In this document: positions 18,299 to 26,822 of the stretch, in pieces
Layout: every line of letters begins with the position of its first letter
Numbering within the stretch: position 1 is the first letter of the stretch
Origin: Limnohabitans sp. 2KL-27
Lineage (GTDB): Bacteria > Pseudomonadota > Gammaproteobacteria > Burkholderiales > Burkholderiaceae_C
Direction of reading: 5' to 3'
Assembly: GCF_001269345.1 (NCBI RefSeq)
Contig: NZ_CXOP01000001.1
Coordinates: forward strand, 124,001 to 188,000
DNA length: 64,000 bases
Translations under genes and position numbers: made by a program
Notes under the pieces: model-generated
The model's database searches: none
The model's input: the letters and a program-made list of their open reading frames with translations, nothing else
What the model was told of the DNA's origin: nothing

Positions 18299-18299
18299 C

Positions 18300-18469
18300 T
18301 CAGCGTGTTTGGTTGAGTTTCGCCATGGTGGTTCTTGCCTTGTTCAAGCGTTGGCGCTGTCGTTCAGCACTGGCAGCAGCACTAGCCTGATCAGCTGCTT
18401 TTTGAGCGCATCAATATGCAGCTGTGCGGGTGTCTTGGGCTTGAATGGCTTGAATGGCTTGATGATTTC
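18300..18469 (-). pseudogene. Small Lys/Pro-rich gene upstream of DUF6641, frameshifted
   Basis: Reading the minus strand gives IIKPFKPFKPKTPAQLHIDA in one frame, then AADQASAAASAERQRQRLNK and ARTTMAKLNQTR-stop in another. The frames join at a run of five As; six As would restore one continuous protein (IDALKKAADQAS). No ATG is seen before IKPFKP. I infer a small basic, coiled-coil-like protein that once preceded the DUF6641 gene. Not recognised with confidence beyond that. Confidence 0.45.
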
Positions 18470-18529
18470 ACAAATTCTCGCGCAAGTATTTAGCTTGCCC
18501 TAAGCAGCCGATCAACAGATCGATAAGCA

Positions 18530-19483
18530 TCAATTGGGTAGTCCAAAAACTCTTAAAGCATTTTTGTATGCCACTTTCTCAAGCGTTTCTGGCTTCATGG
18601 CTGCTAAGGCGCGACTACGCATGACTTGCACAATTTCGTTGTAGCGTCCCATCAATCCACAGCATGGATCAGTGCCCATCATTACGCGATCTGGATATTC
18701 CTCGATCATTTGCAACCAGCCTGAATTGATGCCACTCTGCGTCACTATCCTTGGTACGCCATGAATATGAGTGCCGCCACTTATCTCGCAAACAACGTTA
18801 GGCACTGCTGCGAAAATTTTACGCATGTCGTCAGGTGTCCCTTTAGGCATACAGTGCGAAACAATTGTTATCGATTTTGGATAGCGCTGTGCCATGGTAA
18901 TGATCTGGTCGACTGTTCGATAATTTTTGTCGTAATGAATTTGAACAAACCCGTTATGCGTATTGGCGATTTCGTACATGCGCTTCACCACAGGGCTTTC
19001 CAACGGAATTGACCTGCCAAATGGATCGTTGAAATTTGTTGTGGTTTTGTTGTCAATGTGTATCTCACCAAATCCACGTGCCTTGCCAGTCGCCATTAGT
19101 ACTTCAGCTTCTTTGAAGAACTCGACAAACACGGGATGCTCTATGTTTTGCAGCCCTTTTTCACCGCTGGACAGCACCACTTTGGTGAACTCAGCCTGCC
19201 CAATAGCAGCAATAAATCTATCACCCAAAGCTGCATGCAGGTCACCGGAGTAATCACCAACACCGCCACCCCATCGAATATTGCCATCCTGCATGCGTTT
19301 CATCATCTGTTCGACTGTTTGTCTTATTGGATTAAAGTGCATATGCACATCGGCTATGGGCACAGACTGAGCCAACGCCTCGCTTTCTGGTCGCGGTGAT
19401 ACCGGCGTTCCCCACATGGCAGGTTGTGCATGCAGCAACGTCGAAAGCGCCAAACTGCTCAAGATCAACAGGATTTTTTGCAT
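18530..19483 (-). CDS. Exported amidohydrolase-family protein
   Basis: 317-residue TIM-barrel metal hydrolase of the amidohydrolase-2 type. A signal peptide is evident (MQKILLILSSLALSTLLHAQ). Metal-site motifs are DVHMHF near residue 46, the barrel histidine in FVQIHYDKNYR, TIVSHCMPKG, and the late acid in RVMMGTDPCCGLMG. These fit the family's HxH/H/H/D arrangement. An AAAAGGAGACATCC stretch precedes the ATG. It is transcribed toward the DUF6641 genes within the island. The substrate is unknown; decarboxylase- or lactonase-type members are close alternatives. Confidence 0.8.
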   Translation of the reverse strand: MQKILLILSSLALSTLLHAQPAMWGTPVSPRPESEALAQSVPIADVHMHFNPIRQTVEQMMKRMQDGNIRWGGGVGDYSGDLHAALGDRFIAAIGQAEFTKVVLSSGEKGLQNIEHPVFVEFFKEAEVLMATGKARGFGEIHIDNKTTTNFNDPFGRSIPLESPVVKRMYEIANTHNGFVQIHYDKNYRTVDQIITMAQRYPKSITIVSHCMPKGTPDDMRKIFAAVPNVVCEISGGTHIHGVPRIVTQSGINSGWLQMIEEYPDRVMMGTDPCCGLMGRYNEIVQVMRSRALAAMKPETLEKVAYKNALRVFGLPN

Positions 19484-19796
19484 GGATGTCTCCTTTTAAG
19501 TTTTATAGCAGAAGCCAGTTATTTTTTTGTTAACCGATCACTATCGGTGGTGCCGAATATTCCCTGCCATCAGCCATGTTGTTGATTCACTTACCAAGCA
19601 GAGCCAGACTCCACGCTCAAATGTGAGCTACTTGGTTGTTGATGTTTTTATTACAAGATTGTGGATAAGTCTTGTGATACTGCTGTTTCTTCGTCTCCTT
19701 TCGATAGCTTTGTTCTACTTGTATTTGCTCCTTTAACCTTAGCGGTAGAGCTCCTGAATCGCCAACTTTGATTGCCTGTTTCAACAGGTAGCGAGG
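19484..19796. other. Island spacer without recognisable gene
   Basis: About 310 bp of AT-rich sequence upstream of the amidohydrolase gene. It contains T-rich stretches and presumably the promoter of that gene, but I see no convincing coding region, RNA or repeat. Confidence 0.4.
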
Positions 19797-19925
19797 CTAT
19801 GTCACGTCAATTAACGCTAGCCAACGTGAAGCAGTGTTACGAGCAATGCCTAACCTTTGGGCGGCTTCTCGAACTGATACCCCTTCGCGTAGTACCAGCC
19901 GACGTAATTTGCTAAGTGTTCCCAC
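19797..19925 (-). pseudogene. Transposase N-terminal fragment (helix-turn-helix)
   Basis: A GTG start with AGGAG ten bases upstream opens a 42-residue reading frame: GTLSKLRRLVLREGVSVREA then AQRLGIARNTASRWLALIDV-stop. This is the N-terminal HTH typical of IS21-type (IstA) transposases; the rest is missing. On the minus strand just upstream, TTTTGAAAACTGAGCCA may be part of an element end, which I could not verify. It marks past transposition in the tRNA island. Confidence 0.55.
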
Positions 19926-20223
19926 CTTTATCACTCCTGCACACCCCTGCCCAAATAATTAGCAGGATATGTGGAACGTGGCTCAAACTTGCCCGTGAAT
20001 ACTCTTCAGAGTGGCTCAGTTTTCAAAATAAAACAACACGTCTCGCAACAGCACGACGCTGGGCGACGCTTGTATCGAAGTATCTATCTTGCGTTGCTTG
20101 CTGGTTTTGGCGGTGGCTGCTCCTGCCGCCAGCGGTGTGTCAGCGTGGCGTCCAGTCATAGAACACAGCCCCGCAGCGTGTGTGAACTGTGCAGTGGGCG
20201 TTCTACAAGTTGGAACCGCCCAA
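19926..20223. other. Island right end, no gene seen
   Basis: About 300 bp between the transposase fragment and the tRNA terminator. Short open readings exist on the plus strand but have no start signals or family resemblance. If the integrase gene once stood near the tRNA, nothing recognisable remains here. Confidence 0.4.
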
Positions 20224-20260
20224 TAAAAAAGTCACTTTGCAGCGTCGTACAAAGTGACTT
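20224..20260 (-). terminator. Terminator downstream of the CAT tRNA
   Basis: Perfect 11-bp stem (AAGTCACTTTG/CAAAGTGACTT), 10-base loop, with six Ts following on the minus strand. It begins about 12 bases after the tRNA CCA and belongs to the island-derived side of the junction. Confidence 0.75.
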
Positions 20261-20272
20261 GAAGAATATGAA

Positions 20273-20349
20273 TGGTAGGGCGTCACGGACTTGAACCGTG
20301 GACCAAAGGATTATGAGTCCTCTGCTCTAACCAACTGAGCTAACGCCCC
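20273..20349 (-). tRNA. tRNA-Met or tRNA-Ile2 (CAT)
   Basis: Complete cloverleaf: acceptor GGGGCGT/ACGCCCT (first pair G-U), D arm GCTC..GAGC, anticodon stem GAGGA/TCCTT with loop CTCATAA (CAT), T stem CACGG/CCGTG, discriminator A, CCA encoded. CAT can be elongator Met or lysidine-modified Ile2; I cannot separate these by eye. Its 3' half is the right-hand repeat of the island, so the gene was rebuilt on integration. Confidence 0.93.
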
Positions 20350-20385
20350 CACCGAAGCGTTGATTGTAGTGGTCAGGCAGGCCGT

Positions 20386-21390
20386 TTATTTGGACTGGCT
20401 CAACGCGTTGCTGACCAGCCGAGAGGTGATGTTGACGATCTGGATCATGCGGTCATAGGGCATGCGGGTCGGGCCGATCACACCCAGGGTGCCGACCACT
20501 TGGCCATCGACTTCGTAGGGCGAGCTGACCACCGACAGCTCTTGCATCGGCACGATCTGACTTTCGCCGCCTATGTAAATGCGCACGCCTTCGGCTTGGC
20601 TCGACACGTCCAGCAAACGCATGAGCTGGGTTTTTTGCTCAAACAGATCGAATGCCCGGCGCAAATGCCCCATGTCGCTGGAAAAGTCGCTCACCGACAG
20701 CAAGTTGCGTTCGCCCGCGATCACCACTTCGTTTTGATCTTCTGCCAAGGCTTCGGTGCTGACCTGCACGGCCGCTTGCATGAGCGTGGCGATTTCGCTT
20801 TGCAGGCTGACCAGTTCTTGCTGCACCCGGCTGCGCACCTGCTCGATGGCCATGCCCGCGTAATGGGTGTTGAGGAAATTCGAGGTCTCGATCAGTTGGC
20901 TTTGCGAGTAATCGGTCTCGGTGAACAGGATGCGGTTTTGCACATCGCCTTCGGGCGAGACGATGATGACGAGCAAGCGCCGCTCTGACAGGCGCAAAAA
21001 TTCGATGTGCCGGAACACCGAAGCCCGTCGGGGCGTCATGACCACACCCACAAAATGCGACAGGTTGGACAACAAGTTGGCGGCGCTGGCGATCACCTTT
21101 TGGGGTTGGTCGGGCGTGAGCGCCGGGGTGTCCAGGCCGTCGCGCTGCACGGTGAGCATGGTGTCCACAAACAGGCGGTAACCCCGGCTGGTGGGGATGC
21201 GCCCGGCCGAGGTGTGGGGGCTGGCGATCAGGCCCAGCTCTTCCAGGTCCGACATCACGTTGCGGATGGTGGCGGGTGACAAATCCAGGCCCGAGGCTTT
21301 GGAGAGCGTGCGCGAGCCCACGGGTTGGCCGTCCGCGATATAGCGTTCCACCAGGGCTTTGAGCAATAACTTGGCACGATCATCTAGCAT
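20386..21390 (-). CDS. hrcA: Heat-inducible transcription repressor HrcA
   Basis: 334-residue repressor that binds CIRCE elements at groESL/dnaK-type promoters. The N-terminal winged helix reads [40 protein letters not shown] and [20 protein letters not shown], ending in [16 protein letters not shown], all diagnostic. The GAF-like core and C-terminus ([20 protein letters not shown]) follow. It is divergent from nadK with only 28 bp between starts. I saw no CIRCE motif in that gap. Confidence 0.96.
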   Translation of the reverse strand: MLDDRAKLLLKALVERYIADGQPVGSRTLSKASGLDLSPATIRNVMSDLEELGLIASPHTSAGRIPTSRGYRLFVDTMLTVQRDGLDTPALTPDQPQKVIASAANLLSNLSHFVGVVMTPRRASVFRHIEFLRLSERRLLVIIVSPEGDVQNRILFTETDYSQSQLIETSNFLNTHYAGMAIEQVRSRVQQELVSLQSEIATLMQAAVQVSTEALAEDQNEVVIAGERNLLSVSDFSSDMGHLRRAFDLFEQKTQLMRLLDVSSQAEGVRIYIGGESQIVPMQELSVVSSPYEVDGQVVGTLGVIGPTRMPYDRMIQIVNITSRLVSNALSQSK

Positions 21391-21418
21391 GCGGTCATTT
21401 TAATGATGTAATTTGCCA

Positions 21419-22312
21419 ATGAGATCCAAGTTCCGTCACGTCGCACTCTTTGGCAAGTACCACACCACCGCGCATGGCGGGGCGCTGGAGAGTTCACGCC
21501 GCGCCCTGGACGATGTGGCCCAATTCCTGACGCGGCAAGGCTGCGACGTGGTGCTGGACACGGAAACCGCCTCCCACACGGGCCTGAGCCAGTACCACGT
21601 GCTGGAGATGGCCGAGATCGGCACGCAGTGCGATCTGGGCCTGGTCATCGGGGGCGATGGCACCATGCTGGGCATTGGCCGCCAGATGGCCCGCTACGGC
21701 CTGCCCTTGATGGGCATCAACCAAGGGCGACTGGGATTCATCACCGACATTCCCCTGCAAAGCTACCAGGATGTGTTGCTGCCCATGTTGCAGGGCCACT
21801 ACCAGCCTGAAGACCGCAGCTTGCTGCAAGCCCAGGTCGTGCGCGACCAGCGCAGCGTGTTCAGCGCCTTGGCCATGAACGACGTGGTGGTCAACCGGGG
21901 CGGTACCTCCGGCATGGTCGAGTTGCGGGTGGAGGTCGACGGCCACTTTGTGTCCAACCAGCGCGCCGACGGCTTGATCATCGCCACGCCCACGGGCTCC
22001 ACCGCTTATTCCTTGTCGGTGGGTGGGCCTTTGATGCACCCTGGCATTGGCGGTTGGGTCATGGCCCCGATCGCACCCCACACCTTGTCCAACCGTCCGA
22101 TCGTGCTGCCCGAATCGGCCGAGATCAGCATCGAGATCGTGGCCGGGCGCTATGTCAGTGCCAACTTTGATATGCAATCGCTGGCCGATCTGATTTTGGG
22201 TGACCGGATCGTGGTCAAACGCTCCGAGCACACGGTGCGGTTTTTGCACCCCGCGGGCTGGAATTATTTCGACACTTTGCGCAAAAAAATGCACTGGAAT
22301 GAGGGCGCTTAA
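21419..22312 (+). CDS. nadK: NAD kinase
   Basis: ATP-dependent NAD kinase (297 aa from the ATG at 21419; a TTG two codons upstream is possible). The catalytic [11 protein letters not shown] is at about residue 80, with [12 protein letters not shown] just after. [17 protein letters not shown] and the substrate motif [20 protein letters not shown] are intact. The gene is followed three bases later by recN, so the pair is probably one transcript that may extend to rapZ. Confidence 0.96.
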   Translation: MRSKFRHVALFGKYHTTAHGGALESSRRALDDVAQFLTRQGCDVVLDTETASHTGLSQYHVLEMAEIGTQCDLGLVIGGDGTMLGIGRQMARYGLPLMGINQGRLGFITDIPLQSYQDVLLPMLQGHYQPEDRSLLQAQVVRDQRSVFSALAMNDVVVNRGGTSGMVELRVEVDGHFVSNQRADGLIIATPTGSTAYSLSVGGPLMHPGIGGWVMAPIAPHTLSNRPIVLPESAEISIEIVAGRYVSANFDMQSLADLILGDRIVVKRSEHTVRFLHPAGWNYFDTLRKKMHWNEGA

Positions 22313-22315
22313 GCC

Positions 22316-24007
22316 GTGGCACTGACGCACATCACCCTGCGCGATTTCGTGATCGTGCACGAATTGGAGCTGGACCTGAGCACAGGCTTCAGCGTGTTGA
22401 CCGGCGAGACCGGTGCAGGCAAATCCATTTTGATCGATGCGCTGCAATTGGCACTGGGCAGCCGCGCTGAAGCCAGCGTGGTGCGCGAGGGTGCCAGCCG
22501 CTGCGAGGTCTGCGCAGAATTTGAACCCACGCCCGCCATTGCGGCTTGGCTTGAAGAGGCCGGTTTTGAGGCCAGTGCCAATTTGCTGCTGCGCCGCACG
22601 GTGGACACCACGGGCAAAAGCCGCGCCTGGGTCAACGGCAGCCCCGCCACCGCCACGCAATTGCGCGAACTGGGCGAGCAGTTGCTGGACATCCATGGCC
22701 AGCACGCCTGGCAAAGCCTGACCCGGCCCGATGCCGTGCGCGGCCTGCTTGACGCCTACGCGGGCACCGACACACGCCCGCTCAAACTGGCTTGGCAAAC
22801 CTGGCGGCAGGCCCAGCAAACGCTGGCCGATGCCCAGCAAGCGCAGAGCACCTTGACCAACGAACGCGAACGCCTGGCCTGGCAAATCGGCGAGCTGGAA
22901 AAGCTGAATCCGCAAACCGACGAATGGCAAGATCTGAGCACCCAGCACAGCCGCCTGGCCAATGCTCAGGCCTTGATCGACGGGGCCAACCAAGTCACTG
23001 TGCTGCTCGAGGGTGACGACAGTGACAGCGATGGCGGCGCGCTGCGCCAACTGTCCCGCGCCATCCAGACCCTGCAGTCGCTCGGTCAGTTTGAGCCCGA
23101 ATTCAACGCTCTGGCCGATGTGCTGGTGTCTGCGCAGGCCCAGGCCGAAGACGTCGCCCACAGCCTGCACGGCTACTTGCGAAAAACCGATCTGGACCCG
23201 CAGCACCTGGCCCAACTGGACGAGCGCATGGGCTTGTGGCTGTCGCTGGCCCGGCGCTACAAAAAAACACCAGACGAACTGCCCTTGAGCTTGAAAACCT
23301 GGCGCCAAGAGCTGACCCAGCTCGATGCGGCCGCCGACTTGGACAGCCTGCAAAAAGCCGAACAAGCTGCCCACAAAGCCTGCCTGCAAGCAGCCAAAGC
23401 AGTTTCACAGCAACGTCAAAAGGCGGCCAAACCATTGGCCCAAGCCGTCAGCAGCGCCATGCAGCAGTTGGGCATGCAAGGCGGCCGCTTTGAGGTGCAG
23501 CTGCAAACCTTGGACGCACCCGCGCAACATGGCTTGGAAGAAGTCAGTTTTCTGGTGGCAGGGCACGAGGGCAGCACACCCCGGCCCGTGGGCAAAGTGG
23601 CCTCGGGCGGCGAACTCTCGCGCATCGCGCTGGCCATTGCGGTCACCACCAGCGAGCTGGGCGAAGCCGGTACCCTGATCTTTGACGAGGTGGACTCGGG
23701 TGTCGGCGGCGCTGTGGCCGAGACCGTGGGCCGCCTGATGAAACAACTGGGCCAACACCGCCAGGTGCTGGCCGTGACCCACCTGCCCCAGGTCGCCGCC
23801 TGCGCTGACCACCACCTGCTGGTGAGCAAAGCCTCGGCCAATGGTCAGGTGAGCAGCCAAGTGCGCGGCGTGAGTGGGCAAGAGCGCGTGAGCGAAATTG
23901 CCCGCATGCTGGGCGGTGAAAAGTTGTCCGCCACCACCTTGGCCCACGCACGCGAGATGCTGGGCTCACCTTCCAAACTGGTTGGCCGCAAAGCCACCCA
24001 AAGCTGA
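22316..24007 (+). CDS. recN: DNA repair protein RecN
   Basis: SMC-like ATPase used in double-strand break repair (563 aa). The N-terminal Walker A is [16 protein letters not shown]. The long central part is a coiled-coil arm (about residues 155-370, rich in Q/A/L/E), and the C-terminal half carries [16 protein letters not shown] (signature) and [14 protein letters not shown] (Walker B), followed by [17 protein letters not shown]. The start is GTG, three bases after nadK. No LexA-like box was recognised upstream, as expected for a gene inside an operon. Confidence 0.95.
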   Translation: MALTHITLRDFVIVHELELDLSTGFSVLTGETGAGKSILIDALQLALGSRAEASVVREGASRCEVCAEFEPTPAIAAWLEEAGFEASANLLLRRTVDTTGKSRAWVNGSPATATQLRELGEQLLDIHGQHAWQSLTRPDAVRGLLDAYAGTDTRPLKLAWQTWRQAQQTLADAQQAQSTLTNERERLAWQIGELEKLNPQTDEWQDLSTQHSRLANAQALIDGANQVTVLLEGDDSDSDGGALRQLSRAIQTLQSLGQFEPEFNALADVLVSAQAQAEDVAHSLHGYLRKTDLDPQHLAQLDERMGLWLSLARRYKKTPDELPLSLKTWRQELTQLDAAADLDSLQKAEQAAHKACLQAAKAVSQQRQKAAKPLAQAVSSAMQQLGMQGGRFEVQLQTLDAPAQHGLEEVSFLVAGHEGSTPRPVGKVASGGELSRIALAIAVTTSELGEAGTLIFDEVDSGVGGAVAETVGRLMKQLGQHRQVLAVTHLPQVAACADHHLLVSKASANGQVSSQVRGVSGQERVSEIARMLGGEKLSATTLAHAREMLGSPSKLVGRKATQS

Positions 24008-24009
24008 GC

Positions 24010-24867
24010 ATGGACATCATCCTCATCACCGGCATGTCCGGCTCTGGCAAATCGGTGGCGCTGCACGCGCTCGAAGACGCGGGTTACTACTGCGTCGACA
24101 ACCTACCGCCCGAGCTTTTGATCCCCTTCGTGAAACTCGAAGAAAAACAAAAAGAGAAACGGCTGGCGATTGCGATCGATGTGCGCAGCGCCAATTCCTT
24201 GCACCTGATGCCCGAGCAAATGGCCTTGCTGCGCGACATGGGCATGACCGTGAAGTCGGTTTTTTTGGACGCCACCAGCGATACCTTGCAGCGCCGCTAT
24301 TCGGAAACACGGCGCAAACACCCCTTATCGGGCGGCAGCAAACCCCAAAGCGACAAGGCGCTGCTCGAAACCATCCTGTTCGAGCGCGAACTGCTGTCCG
24401 ATCTGCGTGAGCGGGCCCACGTCATCGACACCAGTTTGCTGCGCTCGGCCCAGCTCCAAACCTACATCAAGACCCTGGTCAGCACCCCTTCGGCGCAATT
24501 GACACTGGTCTTTGAATCCTTTGGCTTCAAGCGCGGTATCCCCACCGACGCCGACTATGTGTTTGACGTGCGCATGCTGCCCAACCCCCATTACGAAAGC
24601 ACGCTGCGGCCGCTGACCGGACGCGACGAGCCGGTGCAGGCCTACCTGCGCCAGTCCGAAGAATTCGTCCAAATGCAGCTGCAGATCGAAGGGTTTTTGA
24701 AGCACTGGATTCCCGCCATCGAGCGCGATCACCGCAGCTACGTGACGGTGGCCATCGGCTGCACCGGGGGCCAGCACCGTTCGGTGTTCATGGTCGAACA
24801 ACTGGCCCAGAGCTTCGGTACACGCTGGCTCACCCTCAAACGGCACCGAGAGCTGGACGCGATCTGA
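24010..24867 (+). CDS. rapZ: RNase adapter protein RapZ
   Basis: 285-residue P-loop protein that, in enterobacteria, guides RNase E to the small RNA GlmZ; also known as YvcJ. Walker A is [18 protein letters not shown], followed by the diagnostic [55 protein letters not shown] and the C-terminal [16 protein letters not shown] all match the family. Here it follows recN rather than the usual rpoN/pts neighbours. ATG starts two bases after the recN stop. Confidence 0.95.
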   Translation: MDIILITGMSGSGKSVALHALEDAGYYCVDNLPPELLIPFVKLEEKQKEKRLAIAIDVRSANSLHLMPEQMALLRDMGMTVKSVFLDATSDTLQRRYSETRRKHPLSGGSKPQSDKALLETILFERELLSDLRERAHVIDTSLLRSAQLQTYIKTLVSTPSAQLTLVFESFGFKRGIPTDADYVFDVRMLPNPHYESTLRPLTGRDEPVQAYLRQSEEFVQMQLQIEGFLKHWIPAIERDHRSYVTVAIGCTGGQHRSVFMVEQLAQSFGTRWLTLKRHRELDAI

Positions 24868-24913
24868 GCGCTCCGGCGCTGTCAGCCGGCACTTGAAGCG
24901 GCAAGCGTGTCGT

Positions 24914-25957
24914 TCACCCGGCAGCCAGCAAAACCCGAATCGGTGCTGGCAAGCCCATGGCCGGCCAGGCCTCTGCATCCACCCAATGACCCTCACAAGC
25001 CGGGGCAAACTGCCCGGGCCCGCGCAGGCGCACCGGGTGCAGGTGCAAGTCGCGGTGCGTCAAGACATGCTTCCAGGGCGCAATGAATTGCGGGTCTGTC
25101 CCTTTTGTCCAAGCGGACAGCAAATCTGCCTCAGAGTCAAACACCGGCAAGCTGAACAAGCCGGCCCAGATGCCTGTATCGGGCCGTTTTTGCAGCCACA
25201 CCTGGCCTTGCGCATTGACCGCCCACAGCAACCACAGCGTCGCGCTGCTGCGCTTGAGCTTGCGGGTTTTGACGGGATAAGCCAGCGGCTCGCCCCGCGC
25301 TTGGGCTTGGCACACAGTGGAGACTGGGCAAGCCTCGCACTGAGCCTTGCGTGGCAAACAGACGGTGGCGCCCAAGTCCATCAGGGCCTGGGTATAGCGC
25401 GGCATGTCGGCCGCTTGCGCCGGCAGCAGGTCTTGCGCCAGCGCCCACAGGGCTTTTTCGTTTTTGGCGACCGCCAGATCCGCGCCATAGCCCAGCACCC
25501 GGGTCAGCACGCGCTTGACGTTGCCGTCCAAGATGGCAGCACGCTCACCAAAGCAAAAGGCCGCGATCGCCGCGGCCGTGGATCGACCAATGCCCGGCAA
25601 GGTTTGCAGGTCTTCGGCACGGCGCGGAAAAGCCCCGCCAAAACGCGCCATCACCTCTTGGGCGCATTGGTGCAGGTTGCGGGCGCGGCTGTAATAGCCC
25701 AAGCCGCTCCACAGCCCCAGCACATCGTCTTGCGGCGCTGCGGCCAAGGCCGCCACGTTCGGGAAACGCCCTAAAAACCGGGGAAAGTAGTCCAGCACCG
25801 TACTCACCTGCGTTTGCTGCAGCATGATCTCGGACAGCCAGACGCGGTAGGGGTCCTGGGTGTTTTGCCAGGGCAGGCTTTGGCGGCCATGCAGACGCTG
25901 CCAATCCACCATGCGGCGGGCAAACCCTTCGGGCTTGGTGATCACGGTTTCTGGCAT
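24914..25957 (-). CDS. mutY: A/G-specific adenine DNA glycosylase MutY
   Basis: Removes adenine mispaired with 8-oxoguanine. From the ATG at 25957 it is 347 aa. The catalytic-site helix reads [15 protein letters not shown], the helix-hairpin-helix [18 protein letters not shown], and the iron-sulfur cysteines [23 protein letters not shown]-like C-terminal domain recognises 8-oxoG ([20 protein letters not shown]). It overlaps the mutM 3' end by 16 bp, pairing two enzymes of the same oxidised-guanine repair system. Confidence 0.95.
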   Translation of the reverse strand: MPETVITKPEGFARRMVDWQRLHGRQSLPWQNTQDPYRVWLSEIMLQQTQVSTVLDYFPRFLGRFPNVAALAAAPQDDVLGLWSGLGYYSRARNLHQCAQEVMARFGGAFPRRAEDLQTLPGIGRSTAAAIAAFCFGERAAILDGNVKRVLTRVLGYGADLAVAKNEKALWALAQDLLPAQAADMPRYTQALMDLGATVCLPRKAQCEACPVSTVCQAQARGEPLAYPVKTRKLKRSSATLWLLWAVNAQGQVWLQKRPDTGIWAGLFSLPVFDSEADLLSAWTKGTDPQFIAPWKHVLTHRDLHLHPVRLRGPGQFAPACEGHWVDAEAWPAMGLPAPIRVLLAAG

Positions 25958-26757
25958 GTGGAGCAGTAAAAGGTGGTGCGCTGGCCTTGCAGCATGGATT
26001 TGATGGGCGTAGCGCACACACGGCACGGCTCGCCCGCGCGGCCATAGACCGCCGCTTCCAGTTGAAAATACCCGGTACGGCCTTCGGCATTCACAAAATC
26101 CTTGAGCGAGCTGCCGCCTTGCGCCACCGCACGGGTCAGCACCTGGACTATGGCCGCATGCAGCCGGGCCACACGGGGTTTGGACAAACGCGACGCTTTC
26201 GTGGTCGGACGTATGCCGGCCATGAACAAGGCTTCCGACGCATAGATATTGCCCACGCCAACGACCTCGTCACCCGCGAGCAAAACCTGCTTGATGGCCG
26301 ACTGGCGTTTTTTGAGGGCCGCGGCAAAAGCGCCCACCTCGAACTGGGCACCCAAGGGCTCCACACCCAGCCGCCCCAACAGCTTTTGCGCTGGCGGTGA
26401 GTCTTCTGATGGCGCCCAGACCACGGCCCCGAAACGGCGCGGATCGTGCAGGCGCAAAACGCCCCGGTCAGTCACCAGGTCCATGTGGTCGTGCGGGCCA
26501 GCTTCGGGCTGTGTGGGGGCAAAGTTCAAACTGCCCGACATGCCCAAATGCACCAGCAGCAGGCCTTGGTCCAAGTCCAGCAACAGGTATTTGCCACGCC
26601 TTCGCACACCCCAGATTTGCCGACCCACCAGGCTGGCAGCCGATGCACCCAGCGGCCAGCGCAGGGGCTTGCCCAGGTGCAAGGCCAGAATGTGGGCCGA
26701 GGCGATCCGGTCGGCGAAACTGCGGCGGGTGACTTCAACTTCCGGGAGTTCGGGCAT
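25942..26757 (-). CDS. mutM: Formamidopyrimidine-DNA glycosylase (Fpg/MutM)
   Basis: Bifunctional glycosylase/AP lyase that excises 8-oxoguanine. The N-terminus [13 protein letters not shown] supplies the catalytic Pro and Glu. [20 protein letters not shown] is the helix-two-turns-helix region, and the C-terminal zinc finger has four cysteines (CRVCATP, then FYCSTC). 271 aa is normal. It is the first gene of a mutM-mutY pair and divergent from the TPR protein gene with 65 bp between. Confidence 0.96.
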   Translation of the reverse strand: MPELPEVEVTRRSFADRIASAHILALHLGKPLRWPLGASAASLVGRQIWGVRRRGKYLLLDLDQGLLLVHLGMSGSLNFAPTQPEAGPHDHMDLVTDRGVLRLHDPRRFGAVVWAPSEDSPPAQKLLGRLGVEPLGAQFEVGAFAAALKKRQSAIKQVLLAGDEVVGVGNIYASEALFMAGIRPTTKASRLSKPRVARLHAAIVQVLTRAVAQGGSSLKDFVNAEGRTGYFQLEAAVYGRAGEPCRVCATPIKSMLQGQRTTFYCSTCQKP

Positions 26758-26822
26758 GCAAGGGTCCTGCGCCTGCGATGGCCATTGGCCTGTGGCGCAC
26801 TGGTTAAAAAGGTGGCTGGATT

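Larger units (their letters stand above)
15891..20317. mobile_element. Decayed genomic island integrated in a CAT-anticodon tRNA gene
   Basis: About 4.4 kb bounded by 49-bp direct repeats (15891-15939 and 20269-20317) that correspond to the tRNA 3' half from the anticodon loop through CCA. The right copy completes a functional tRNA; the left is the displaced 3' end. The cargo is more AT-rich than the flanks and holds two broken DUF6641-type genes, a serine hydrolase, an exported amidohydrolase and a transposase remnant. No integrase gene is visible, so the element looks immobile now. Confidence 0.75.

Noticed and set aside
15891..20317. Search for an integrase or recombinase gene in the island
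   Set aside because: Only a 42-codon transposase-type HTH fragment was found; no tyrosine or serine recombinase motifs were visible in any frame.
21391..21418. Possible CIRCE operator between hrcA and nadK
   Set aside because: The 28-bp gap does not contain TTAGCACTC or its partner half.
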